Origin: Lentinula raphanica
Taxonomy: Eukaryota; Basidiomycota; Agaricomycetes; Agaricales; Omphalotaceae
Assembly (NCBI GenBank): GCA_027919835.1
Contig: JANVFP010000009.1
Coordinates: forward strand, 1,116,001 to 1,180,000
Direction of reading: 5' to 3'
Length of the DNA stretch: 64,000 bases
Of the stretch, positions 10,633 through 19,760 are shown piece after piece (the first letter of the stretch is position 1; each line of letters starts with the position of its first letter). Made by a program: the position numbers and the translations under genes. The notes beneath the pieces were generated by a model that was given only the letters and a program-made list of their open reading frames with translations, was not told where the DNA came from and searched no databases.

Positions 10633-13600
10633 CCGAAATTCAGATGCGAAAAGATATTGTCGTTAACGGTGACCAAGGAGGAGTCACCCCTACTGCGCTG
10701 ATCGCTAACGCAAACGCGAACACGGGTCGAGGAGTCATACGTTGCACTCACTGTGGTCGTCGTGGCCACTCCAAATCCAATTGTTGGGCACCTGGTGGTG
10801 GTGCCGAGGGCCAAGCTCCGCCTCACTACAAACTCCCTAATCACCTCTGCTTCAAGAACAACCCCACCGCTAATGCAGCTTTGGCAGCTCCAGCCGTCGC
10901 GGGTTCTTCCAGCCAACCGACCACGCCGTCCGTCTTTGCGACGATGTTCGATCTCGGTACAGACTTGGGTGGTACGGCTCAGTCTTCTCCGCGCTATAAC
11001 AACACTGACACTGGCGTTCCTAGACATCGAGGGGAAGCTAATCCCATTCTAGAGAATAAGTCAGTGTCAGAGCCGGAGAGGGTTGTACCATACCAGACAG
11101 ATGTACTTTTAGCGAATACGAATCAGATACCCTCGCAAACTTTTCTCGACAGCGCAGCAAGCGAGTGTTGCATTCGCGATAAGTTTTTGTTCGTGAAGTT
11201 TATCGAGAAGAAAGCGAGAGGTCGAATGGCGGTTGATGGGGCGGCAGGTGCATTCGTTATTGAAGGATATGGAGTGGTTGAGATCCCCGTAAGGACACTT
11301 GACGGGTCTTTGCGGAGGTTGAAAATGTCGGCGTTGTATACGCCGTCTTTTGCCATGAATTTGTTGTCGGTTCCAGCGTTCGACGCAAGAGGCCTAGTTG
11401 GGTCTTGGGGAGGGGGAGTGCTAACCGTGAAGGACCCCAAGACCGGGCAGACAGTCGTGGATGGCCGTCTCGCTTCAGAAGCAGGTGGTCATCGTCTCTA
11501 TCAGGTCAATGTCTCTAACGACGTTCACGCTCTTGCTACCGGAGTATCGGTCCATGCGGGCGCACGATCCCTGGTCAAACCTTGCTCGTTGGCAATGTGG
11601 CATACGAGGTTCGGCCACGTAAACATCAATACGATCGCCCTAATGAAACGGAAGGACATGGTCGACGGTCTTGACATTACGGACTCGAGTATTTGCGGAA
11701 AGTGCGAGGCCTGCTTGGTTGGAAAGGCAACCCGACGCCCATTTGACGCTATCGTGACACCTGCCACAGAAGTCGGATTCAGAATCAGCTTCGACTTGTG
11801 GGGCAAAGCTCGTACCATGAGCCTGGGAGGTGCATGGTACATGATGCTGGCCGTTGACGATGCATCCGGGATTCCTTCGCCATACTTCCCCAAGAACAAA
11901 GAAGCGGAGACCATCCTCAAATTCATGCAAGATCACGTAGCTTTAGTCGAACGACAGACAGGTAGAAGCGTGAAACGGATCCGTATCGACATGGGCAAGG
12001 AGTTTGACAACAAGATCGTGGATGCTTGGGCAGCGACGAAGGGAATCATCATAGAGAAAATACCAAAGGATTCGTCGGCGGCAAATGGCATGGTCGAGAG
12101 GGCGAATCGGACTGTGATTGAGGGGGTACGGTCGATGATCGAAGATTCGGAGCTGGACCACAGGTTTTGGGCAGAAGCAGCGGGAGCCTTTTGCTATGTA
12201 GCGGGGCTGGTTCCGACGTCGCGTGTACCAGGGGTAATACCTATTCAGCAGTGGTACCCTGCGGGTGCTCGTGTAAACGTGTCGCATCTTAGGAGATGGG
12301 GATGTCGAGTGTTGGCGAAGGATTTGGATCGTCGTGAAGGGAAGCTTGGAAAGCAGACTTGGGAAGGTTACCTCGTGGGTTATTTGGATCGCCGAGGCTG
12401 GAGGGTATGGGATCCGGTTAGAAGGAATGTATTCGCAGTCCGGGACGCGGAATTCGACGAGGGTGTACCAAGGAGGACGATGTCGGAGACGGTGAATAGA
12501 GTTCCGGTAAAGTTGACAGAGGAGGAAGTTAGAGCTGGAGGTGACAATGAAGAAGATAAGGAAGATGAGCCAATGGATGAGGGGGAGAGACTGGAAGACT
12601 TGGTGCAACATCGGGACGACGAGGGAACAGTGCTAAGACGGTCGGCGAGACATTCGGTTCCATCTCAGGCGCTGCTACGGTCAAGGGAGTATGAAGAAGA
12701 CGAATCGCGTGCGAGAGAGGGTCAAGAGGAGTGGGCTAACATCATGATATTGGCCAGTGTGGTGAAAGGTGCTGGGAAGACAACTAAGAGAACGCCGACG
12801 AGATACGAGGAGGCGATGGAGGAGGAGGAACTGTGGTCCCCGCCGATGGAGAAGGAAGTAAATTCGTTGGAACAGAGAGGTTGTTGGGAATTGTCGGAGC
12901 GACCGAGTGGAGTTCGAGTGTTAAAAGGGATGTGGGTGTATGATTTGAAGACGGATGGACAAGGAGAAATCATTGCGAGGAAGGCTCGATGGGTAGCACA
13001 AGGGGATATGCAGCGTCCGGGGTTGGACTATGACAAGACGTGGTCAATGGTAGCGCGGATGGAGTCTGTTCGTATACTAATTGCGTGCGCAGCGTCCTTG
13101 GGTTGGCCGACACGTCAGTGGGATTTCAGCTCTGCGTACTTGAATGGGACGTTACCGGAGGAGCCGAAGATCTTCATGGAGCAACCTACGGGATTCACCA
13201 AGCAGGGGGAGAAGGATAGAGTTTGCTTGATGAAGAGGCCGTTGTACGGGTTGGCACAGGCAGGACATATATGGTTCAAGGAGCTCAAACAGGAATCACA
13301 GCGAATCGGCTTTACACCTTCCAGAGCGGATCCGTGTATTCGTTTCAGACGAGATCCTACCACCGGGGCGCATTCAATCCATTCGGTTCACACAGACGAT
13401 ATCTGGTCTACCTCCTCTACTGAAGCGGAAGCCGATAAATCTATGACCGACTTCAATCGATGGGATTGGAAAGACGTCAAGGACAAGAAATTCCTCGTTG
13501 GTCTAACCTTGGACTATCTACCGGATGGCGGTATCGGGATTTCGCAATCGCCCTTTGTAACGAATGCTTTCAAGTATTTCGGTATCTGGGACGATCTACA

Positions 13601-14384
13601 TCCGCTAGATACCCCTCTTCCGCCCAAGTATCACGTCATTCCAAACGTCGCCCAGGCCAAACTCGATGCCGAATTCATGAAAGACAAGCCCTTCCGTCGA
13701 ATTCTCGGGTGTTGTTGGTGGATCGCGTCATTGACGCGACCGGATATCGTTTACGCTTGCTCCAGTCTATCCTCAGTCCAAAATGCGCCAACTAAAGAAC
13801 ATTGGGAAGTGCTCATTAAACTTTGTCGTTACATCAAGAGTACAGTGAACTATGGAATTGTATATCCACGATCAACTTCTACCGATGAAATCCGGCCGCT
13901 AGGCTACTTTGACGCGGACTGGGCTGGAAATCCTGCGACTCGTAGATCGGTATCTGGATACGTCTTCTTGCTGAATGGTTCTCCAATCTCCTGGTCTTCG
14001 AAACCTCAGTCTATCACCGCTTTATCGTCAACGGAGGCGGAGTACGTGTCGTTGGCACGCGCAGTTCAACAGGCAGTGTGGTTAAGCAGCTGGTTGTCTG
14101 AAGTTGAGTTAGGAGGGACGAAGCCAATCAAGTTGCTGGGTGACAATCTTGGATCCATCAGTCTATCGGAGACCACACGCGAACATGGGATATCGAAGGC
14201 GATTGACGTTCGATACCATTTTGTGAGGGACAAAGTTGAGGCAAAGAAAGTGGAGATATATCCAGTTCGGTCAGAGGAGAACATTGCCGATTTGATGACG
14301 AAGGCGTTATCGAAGGATTTGCACCGGAGGTTTGTGAGGGCGCTTGGATTAGATTGGTGGTACCGTCGTCAGGGGGAGTGTTAG
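10254..14384 (+). CDS. copia Gag-Pol polyprotein
   Basis: A long frame of 1376 codons, effectively entered at about 10335. In order: Gag C-half with a CCHC zinc knuckle (CTHCGRRGHSKSNC, about residue 163); aspartic protease core with FLDSAAS (about 297); GAG-pre-integrase HTRFGH...CGKCEAC (about 450-490); integrase DDE residues in SFDLWGK, IRIDMGKEF and NGMVERANR; reverse transcriptase with QWDFSSAYLNG and HTDD in place of the usual YVDD; RNase H with YFDADWAG, SSTEAEY and DVRYHFVRD. It ends just before the polypurine tract. Apart from the gag frame switch the frame is unbroken, consistent with a recently active element. Confidence 0.9.
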   Translation: MGITQQSPFGDYLSQRQRAKRIWTQPKSAAEEMWTRITNKLNPRTQAAQTIARERIKAIRFNDGDRFDDYFHKLERLKCEANEVGCSITDEDLASQFLTSLPASESFSWIIQNYAGKTYAEMYASLTEIQMRKDIVVNGDQGGVTPTALIANANANTGRGVIRCTHCGRRGHSKSNCWAPGGGAEGQAPPHYKLPNHLCFKNNPTANAALAAPAVAGSSSQPTTPSVFATMFDLGTDLGGTAQSSPRYNNTDTGVPRHRGEANPILENKSVSEPERVVPYQTDVLLANTNQIPSQTFLDSAASECCIRDKFLFVKFIEKKARGRMAVDGAAGAFVIEGYGVVEIPVRTLDGSLRRLKMSALYTPSFAMNLLSVPAFDARGLVGSWGGGVLTVKDPKTGQTVVDGRLASEAGGHRLYQVNVSNDVHALATGVSVHAGARSLVKPCSLAMWHTRFGHVNINTIALMKRKDMVDGLDITDSSICGKCEACLVGKATRRPFDAIVTPATEVGFRISFDLWGKARTMSLGGAWYMMLAVDDASGIPSPYFPKNKEAETILKFMQDHVALVERQTGRSVKRIRIDMGKEFDNKIVDAWAATKGIIIEKIPKDSSAANGMVERANRTVIEGVRSMIEDSELDHRFWAEAAGAFCYVAGLVPTSRVPGVIPIQQWYPAGARVNVSHLRRWGCRVLAKDLDRREGKLGKQTWEGYLVGYLDRRGWRVWDPVRRNVFAVRDAEFDEGVPRRTMSETVNRVPVKLTEEEVRAGGDNEEDKEDEPMDEGERLEDLVQHRDDEGTVLRRSARHSVPSQALLRSREYEEDESRAREGQEEWANIMILASVVKGAGKTTKRTPTRYEEAMEEEELWSPPMEKEVNSLEQRGCWELSERPSGVRVLKGMWVYDLKTDGQGEIIARKARWVAQGDMQRPGLDYDKTWSMVARMESVRILIACAASLGWPTRQWDFSSAYLNGTLPEEPKIFMEQPTGFTKQGEKDRVCLMKRPLYGLAQAGHIWFKELKQESQRIGFTPSRADPCIRFRRDPTTGAHSIHSVHTDDIWSTSSTEAEADKSMTDFNRWDWKDVKDKKFLVGLTLDYLPDGGIGISQSPFVTNAFKYFGIWDDLHPLDTPLPPKYHVIPNVAQAKLDAEFMKDKPFRRILGCCWWIASLTRPDIVYACSSLSSVQNAPTKEHWEVLIKLCRYIKSTVNYGIVYPRSTSTDEIRPLGYFDADWAGNPATRRSVSGYVFLLNGSPISWSSKPQSITALSSTEAEYVSLARAVQQAVWLSSWLSEVELGGTKPIKLLGDNLGSISLSETTREHGISKAIDVRYHFVRDKVEAKKVEIYPVRSEENIADLMTKALSKDLHRRFVRALGLDWWYRRQGEC
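10329..10335 (+). promoter_or_regulatory. Candidate -1 frameshift site (CCCAAAT)
   Basis: The heptamer C-CCA-AAT is in the canonical X-XXY-YYZ register of the upstream gag frame (AGC CCA AAT). A -1 slip here enters exactly the frame that carries the rest of Gag and Pol. No obvious strong downstream stem was found by eye. A one-base indel is the competing explanation. Confidence 0.4.
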
Positions 14385-14684
14385 AAAGGTTGAGATAGAG
14401 TCGACGGTACGCACAGGCGAAGCGCGGTACCGTGACTGGTGATGTGTCACGTATGGTTCTGTTTGGTTCGATCGGTCTTATATAAGGCATCTGGACACGA
14501 ACTCACTCTCTAACTTGTACCGTCAAGTAGAGAGTGAGTATTTCTATCTACATCGTTATATGTGTCGATACTTACGGTTTACGTTTAGAGTATCGCTTAT
14601 AGTTGTTATAGGTAACTTGAACTTGTACCGTCAAGTAGAGAAGTATCGCTTATAGTTGTTATAGCCGGGCTGGAATCCTTGTCA
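14379..14684 (+). repeat. 3' LTR
   Basis: 306 bp, matching the 5' LTR except for one transition (T at 14573). It begins directly after the purine tract at 14371-14378. Confidence 0.95.
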
Positions 14685-14741
14685 ATGCTCAATGCTCATT
14701 GCTCCCCTTTGTCATCGCCACACTTGAAGTGACTGAATTGC

Positions 14742-15022
14742 AAAAAGGACATATTGCCTTTTTCCCAGCTGCACCTTTCCGGGTTTGAAGGTGTCGAATA
14801 CCTGGGGTTTGGGGGATGGGAGCATAGGCTAGTTCAATAATCATACTATGTGCTTCAAGTGGCAGGAAAGTACACCCCCCGTACATCCCATGAGCACTGA
14901 GTACACCAAGCCTATGTCCTCACAGCTGCCAATTCTGTTCGCGAATTCAACGCAAGCAGGCCACTCCCTAATCCATACTGGAAGGAAGAAACACCTACAC
15001 CGTGTTAGTAGTGGTAGTCAGA
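14742..15022 (+). repeat. Structured repeat unit U3
   Basis: Third copy, close to U1. H1 AAAAAGG/CCTTTTT and H2 CACCTT/AAGGTG are kept. H3 is GTGCTT...AAGCAC (actual 3' arm 'gagcact', one position altered) with the CACCCCCC loop. The long-range stem CATAGGCT/AGCCTATG is perfect over 8 bp. It was joined to U2 before the copia insertion. Confidence 0.5.
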
Positions 15023-15316
15023 CTTTGCCTATGATATGATCGACACTGATTGTACATGGAAGTCGTGTGAGTCAATCATCCTGAGACAACTTCAAGTTCG
15101 ACTCCTATGTAAGTGATAGAACACGCCGGGAAAAGCCAATCGAGTAAGGCATCTGCCATCTCCGGCTTTCTGGTTCTCTTCAAAGGCGAGTGTTTTATCT
15201 CGTCGCTATACAACTCGTATAAAAACGCCATCCCATTGAACATCTGTTTGCACGTTGTACTAGTATGCTCGCTCTCTCTCTCTCATTATCGTCTGAAGTG
15301 ATCGAAGACCAGATCC

Positions 15317-15609
15317 AAAAAGGACATAATGCCTTTTCGCCAATCATACTGTCAGCTATACCAGTTGCACCTGCTCATTGAAGGTGGTTGATAACTGGGG
15401 TTGGGGGAAGGGATCACAGACTGGTTGTGGACTGTACTTGTTGTGCTTTGATGGAAAGTACACCCCCCATACATTCCGAAGCACTGGTAAGCACGCCAGT
15501 CTATGTCCTCACAGCTGCCTATGATCGCAGATGACTCGATCAGACTGGCTCCAGCTAGTTCTTACTGAACGGGAGCTACGCCTTCGCCGTGTTAACAGTG
15601 ATAATTTCG
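15317..15609 (+). repeat. Structured repeat unit U4
   Basis: Fourth copy. H1 AAAAGG/CCTTTT; H2 CACCT/AGGTG with a shorter loop; H3 GTGCTTTG/CGAAGCAC (one G-T pair) with the CACCCCCC loop; long-range stem AGACTGG/CCAGTCT, in which a G-C pair of U3 is replaced by A-T on both sides. A 3' segment 'ggagctacgccttcgccgtg' is shared with U7. Confidence 0.5.
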
Positions 15610-15879
15610 TTTCTCATATAACAGTCCCCAAATTGATTAAACACAGTCGTTCAAGTGACTGATTCACAGACAAGTTCAACTAATGAAACACTACCAGGCC
15701 ATCCAAACCATTGCTCTTTGGAACGTTGCTACAACGCAATGCTTGAAAGCTTCACGATCCATCTCTTACTCGAACAATATTAACAAGGAATTCCCTGGAC
15801 GTGGTTCTACAGTGGTTTCTTCACAAAACGAGATCTAACAGGGTTTGGATATAGTATAGAGAATGAATCGCGAAGGCGG

Positions 15880-16013
15880 TCACTTCTGGCGGGTCATAGA
15901 ACGTGTTATCGGACCTGATAATAGACAATTGAGTATGTACATGCTAACACAGGAGAGAAGGAAAATACATACCGGTTTTGACGACGTCGACAACGGCCTT
16001 TTTGATTTTAGCT
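15880..16013 (-). pseudogene. 3' end of a gene broken by the DIRS-like element
   Basis: The minus strand carries a partial exon (AKIKKAVVDVVKTG), a 57-bp intron starting gtatgt and ending tatcag, and a last exon PITRSMTRQK-stop. This matches the last two exons of the gene at 32448-33647 (RFKQAVIEVVRTR, PVTRSMTRQE-stop), including the intron position. Homology stops exactly where the terminal repeat of the DIRS-like element begins (16014), so the upstream exons were separated by that insertion and are not found in the window. Confidence 0.75.
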
Positions 16014-16197
16014 TTTCGTCCTAAGCTCAATTTGCTCTGTGATATACAAAACGAATATATATTGAATCTCATGATAGAACACTAATAACCTGAGGTGGGA
16101 TAGAAGACAGAATGTACAGACGGTTGAACAGAAGATGAGTTCTGACCGACCGTATGACAATCCGTTCTGGGGTTACTGAGTTCCGACCAACGCGAAC
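16014..16197 (-). repeat. Terminal direct repeat B2 (184 bp)
   Basis: Starts 'tttcgtcctaagctc' and ends 'ccaacgcgaac' on the plus strand. Appears identical to 16441-16624. It is the outer 3' end of the element, touching the broken host gene. Confidence 0.85.
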
Positions 16198-16440
16198 GTG
16201 AGTCGAACTCAGTGATTATCAGTATTCCAACCACAATTTCCAATATACATTGCATCAAGTAAAGCGGAAGGGAGGGCGGGTTCGAGAATTTGAATTTCTT
16301 GCAATATGAAAGCGAATTCGAGAGTTATGAAGATACACAGTGATGGTATGGAAGTAAAGAGAGTCAAAAGAACCAGGTCGCAAATTCGGGCGCTTCCCCG
16401 AAACGTCAGATTCCCACGCCTTCGAGTGCGAATCTTTGGC
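16198..16440 (-). repeat. Spacer between the direct repeats (A2 equivalent, 243 bp)
   Basis: In Ngaro-type elements this block should match the element's 5' end (A1). I searched the sequence upstream of gag and beyond the KDZ element by eye and found no copy. Confidence 0.6.
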
Positions 16441-16624
16441 TTTCGTCCTAAGCTCAATTTGCTCTGTGATATACAAAACGAATATATATTGAATCTCATG
16501 ATAGAACACTAATAACCTGAGGTGGGATAGAAGACAGAATGTACAGACGGTTGAACAGAAGATGAGTTCTGACCGACCGTATGACAATCCGTTCTGGGGT
16601 TACTGAGTTCCGACCAACGCGAAC
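16441..16624 (-). repeat. Internal direct repeat B1 (184 bp)
   Basis: Same sequence as 16014-16197, 427 bp apart. No difference seen by eye, suggesting recent activity or gene conversion. Confidence 0.85.
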
Positions 16625-16765
16625 CCAAACCGAAGGAAGCCATAGGCGCGTTGTTGGAGGAACCAACAAACCCCCGAACACAAAGTGAAGCCTATGACGA
16701 CTAGGCAATAGCAATGTCCAATGTCCAATAGTAGATAGAAATGAAAAGAGTCTTCCTTTCCCCCG

Positions 16766-17851
16766 TCAGTTCTTCTTCGCGCGCGACAGATGTACGAAAG
16801 CGAGATCCTCGATATTCCTCCAGTACCTCAAAAAGGCGTCAGATCTCCAGCGACCCAAAGCCTTCACCACGTCTGGGGAAATACCGGAGACCAGATAGTG
16901 GGTTGTACCGCCGATGCGAAAGCAGTGACCAGTAATCCTTGGGATGTTGTGTTTCGCCCACGCCAAATTGCAACTCTTGAGAAACACCTTCTTCGTCATC
17001 ACGATAAGGGATCCCTCTGCGTTCCGATAGGCAAACAAAGGATCATCTGGACGCAGACGATTAATCTGAATGTGCCTGTGAATCGCCCAAACTGGGCTCG
17101 AACGAGAGTCCAACGGCGACAGAATGACTTGATCGCCCCGCACTCGCTGAGTCTTGGTCTTCAACAGCTTCAAAACCCTCGCCCCGTTACGGTTTGGAAG
17201 AGCTAAGTCTCGAACTCTCGGGAGTGTGTCCGCGTACTTCGCGACCTCGGGACTATCTGACAAAGCCTCGCCAGCCCTCATCTGTCCGTAAAACATCGCG
17301 AAAGCAGCGGCGTTTCTGCAGCGAGTAAACCCGTCTTCAGGATTGCCCTTCAGCTCGGCATGAAGTAGGTTGAGATATTCCTCCCTGACTGGAGCACGAT
17401 CGTCCTGAATCGAAGATGCTGGGGTCCTGTTGTCCACGCCTTTGAGCGTCTTCTCCAAATACACGCCACCGGCCCACAGGTAGCCTTTCGACAAAACCCA
17501 CTTCTTGATTGCCGTTATATATGCGCGAACCGTCGCCCCTGCGACCTTTCCTGCGAAGGAGTGTGCAAATTCGCACAAGAGCGATTCCGACGGTGGCGAG
17601 ATGTCGTCTGGTTGTAAATCTCGGTCGATGCAAAAGGATATGAACACGTCCACTTGGCGATGTTGTCTATTGAGCGTCTCTTTTGATACCGCGTTGTCCA
17701 TAAGTTCTTGAACCTCCTTCGAGAAATCTGCATTTGACGCTCCACGAGGCGGAAGCACCGGTGTCGCCGGTGTCAATGAATGTAATGTGTTAATAGCAAG
17801 TCGCGTAGAAGATAAAAGGCGTTGTGAGCTGCTTGTTCGAATTGCTGGCAT
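16766..17851 (-). CDS. Tyrosine recombinase of the DIRS/Ngaro-like element
   Basis: 361 codons, uninterrupted. Residues about 60-150 resemble the core-binding (SAM-like) domain (RQVDVFISFCIDRDL, VRAYITAIKKWV). The catalytic domain keeps the expected residues: Arg in YGQMRAGEAL, His-x-x-Arg in GHCFRIGG, Trp in LGRWRSDAF and the likely nucleophilic Tyr in RYWRNIEDL. The enzyme would join the circular cDNA to target DNA without a target duplication. It lies 71 bp downstream of the RNase H frame. All key residues are present, so it may be functional. Confidence 0.85.
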   Translation of the reverse strand: MPAIRTSSSQRLLSSTRLAINTLHSLTPATPVLPPRGASNADFSKEVQELMDNAVSKETLNRQHRQVDVFISFCIDRDLQPDDISPPSESLLCEFAHSFAGKVAGATVRAYITAIKKWVLSKGYLWAGGVYLEKTLKGVDNRTPASSIQDDRAPVREEYLNLLHAELKGNPEDGFTRCRNAAAFAMFYGQMRAGEALSDSPEVAKYADTLPRVRDLALPNRNGARVLKLLKTKTQRVRGDQVILSPLDSRSSPVWAIHRHIQINRLRPDDPLFAYRNAEGSLIVMTKKVFLKSCNLAWAKHNIPRITGHCFRIGGTTHYLVSGISPDVVKALGRWRSDAFLRYWRNIEDLAFVHLSRAKKN

Positions 17852-17922
17852 GATGGATGTTCAGAACAAACCTGAGAACTCCAGAATCTAACTCGCTCTT
17901 CTTATAAATCAATTGAAAAGTC

Positions 17923-19760
17923 TCACACAGGTTTCATCGATTTAACCCTACAATCCTGAGGCATTACAGAATGATGTACGTATTTCTTAAGATGAGAAGG
18001 AATGGCTGGCGGGTGAGGATACAATAACTCCTTTGGCGGGAAAACGCCGCGCGAAGGACCATCTGCGGGGTTCTCCTTCGTCGGAATCCAAGTGCAGTTA
18101 ACCCAAATCTTATGTGCCTGCATCAACTCTATGATCTTCCGAATAATGAAATTTTGCTCCGACCCCCTGCAATTGCTTTTCTTCAAACAACCCACGACCG
18201 TTGTGTTGTCTGATCTAATGACCACGCTCGCACTCGCGATGTGGGAAGCCACCAAGGTCCGAACGCAGAGTTCCACCGCCACCGTTTCCGCCCATCCAAT
18301 GCGACGTTCATGGTTAGGACCTTCCCAGCCCGGTTTCAACTCCCAGGCCAGCCATCGTCCATTAATGATAAGACCGATTCCCCATGAGGTCGAAGCGTCG
18401 ACAAAGAGATTCATCGATGTGTCCAACGGCGGCGGCGTCACTATATCGATACCCAGAAAAGGTTTCGACAACTGTTCTCTCCACCATTCTAAATCCTTGC
18501 GCGCCGTGTGAGGGAGACGATGGGCAACAAACGGTTTACTCTGATTCTTGAACCCAGCTCGGAATCCGTATAAAGAGACCAATCGTGAACGTCCAGTAGG
18601 AACAACCAAACATACGTGGTTCAGAGTGCCAATGATTTTGTCCACGTCACCGCGCGTCTTGTATACCGTTCCTTCAATGAGCCATGTCACCAGCTTCCCG
18701 AGATATTTCTCTTTCTTGTCGTCCGGTAACTCGACCGTCTTCTTCACAAGATCCCACAAGAATCCGATGTACTTGAAGATGAAGGCAAACGGCAAGTGTT
18801 TCAGAGGGGCCCAAGGCCATCCCAACAATTCTGCGATAGACCAAATGATTGATTCGTCGTAGGAATAGATGTATAGTCCGTTACTAGCAATGGCTCGAGG
18901 ATAGCGAAAGAATATGAAATCATCTACCCACTTCAACAACGCGTCGATTCCCTTGTGAATGTATATCCAGGCCATAACGTCCGCCAGTCTCCCGAAGATC
19001 CCGGGTGCTGAACGAACACCAAAGTTCAGCGCGAAATCTAGATGGATTTTCCCATCCAGCATCAGCGCCACGAATGGCCAATTTTCTGGGCGTAAAGGAA
19101 CGTTTCTAAAGGCGGCGTCCACGTCGAAAACTGCCACTTGAGTCCCTGTACTCGATTATCAGTACCGCGTAAGAGTTACGAAACGAACAGTCCATACCCG
19201 GCGGTGCCTCGGCGACCTTCAAGTAACAATCTGAGAAGGTTCCCCAGTCACAAGGGAAATCGTCCGAGTCTATTAAAGAATTTACGGAGATTTGTGCAGG
19301 GTTGATAGAATGTGCGTCTGCTGATATAGTGTGTAGCGATGTTCTGTAGGGAAAGGCTTTGTTTGGGTAGGAATGGTTGATGATGATACGAAATTTTCCC
19401 GGCCTTTGTTCAAGGACCGCCATAGGAGATGTACGAAATGGGCCGATTAGCTGTTCTAGTTCGTTCGGGTCAAACGGAGGTGATATGCGACCCAGCTCTA
19501 TTTCTTCGTTGAATTTCTTTCTGATAATTTCAGCTTCTGCCTCTGTACAAAAATGATTTTCTGGAATGAATGATTTTTGAAGAGAAAACTTGTCCACGCC
19601 GACGTCAAACCCATTTTCGATGCCTTCCGGAACATCGCGGAATCTGTCCAGCACCCCTGCTTCTGACAGAACCCTTCTCCATTCCGCCGCTCGTAATCGA
19701 GTGCGGATAGGAAATCTTTCCCTAAGCGTGAGATTGCGAGTTGTGCTGCTGGGACCCGCA
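17923..19760 (-). CDS. Reverse transcriptase/RNase H of the DIRS/Ngaro-like element
   Basis: Two frames joined by a 52-bp intron (19197-19146: gtatgg...gtacag), which restores APPG-TQVAVFDVDAAFRN. Visible RT motifs: FRIIINHSYPNKA upstream, FDVDAAFRN with the first catalytic Asp, and KWVDDFIFF with the catalytic pair. RNase H follows: LFVDASTSWGIGL, WAETVAVEL, RSDNTTVV and PADGPSRG. The start is unclear; homology begins near 19700, overlapping the gag frame. An intron inside the RT core is odd for an element copied from RNA: it implies that unspliced RNA is the template or that splicing separates mRNA from genome. Confidence 0.8.

Larger units (their letters stand above)
9609..14684 (+). mobile_element. 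Ty1/copia LTR retrotransposon, near-intact
   Basis: Two 306-bp LTRs that start TG and end CA flank a gag-pol region in copia order (Gag zinc knuckle, protease, integrase, reverse transcriptase, RNase H). The 5-bp target duplication ATGCT is present at 9604-9608 and 14685-14689. A purine tract (AGGGGGAG) directly precedes the 3' LTR. The LTRs differ at one position only (C at 9793, T at 14573), so insertion is recent. It interrupts the tandem array of structured units, between U2 and U3. The one defect I see is a reading-frame shift inside gag near 10329. Confidence 0.95.
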
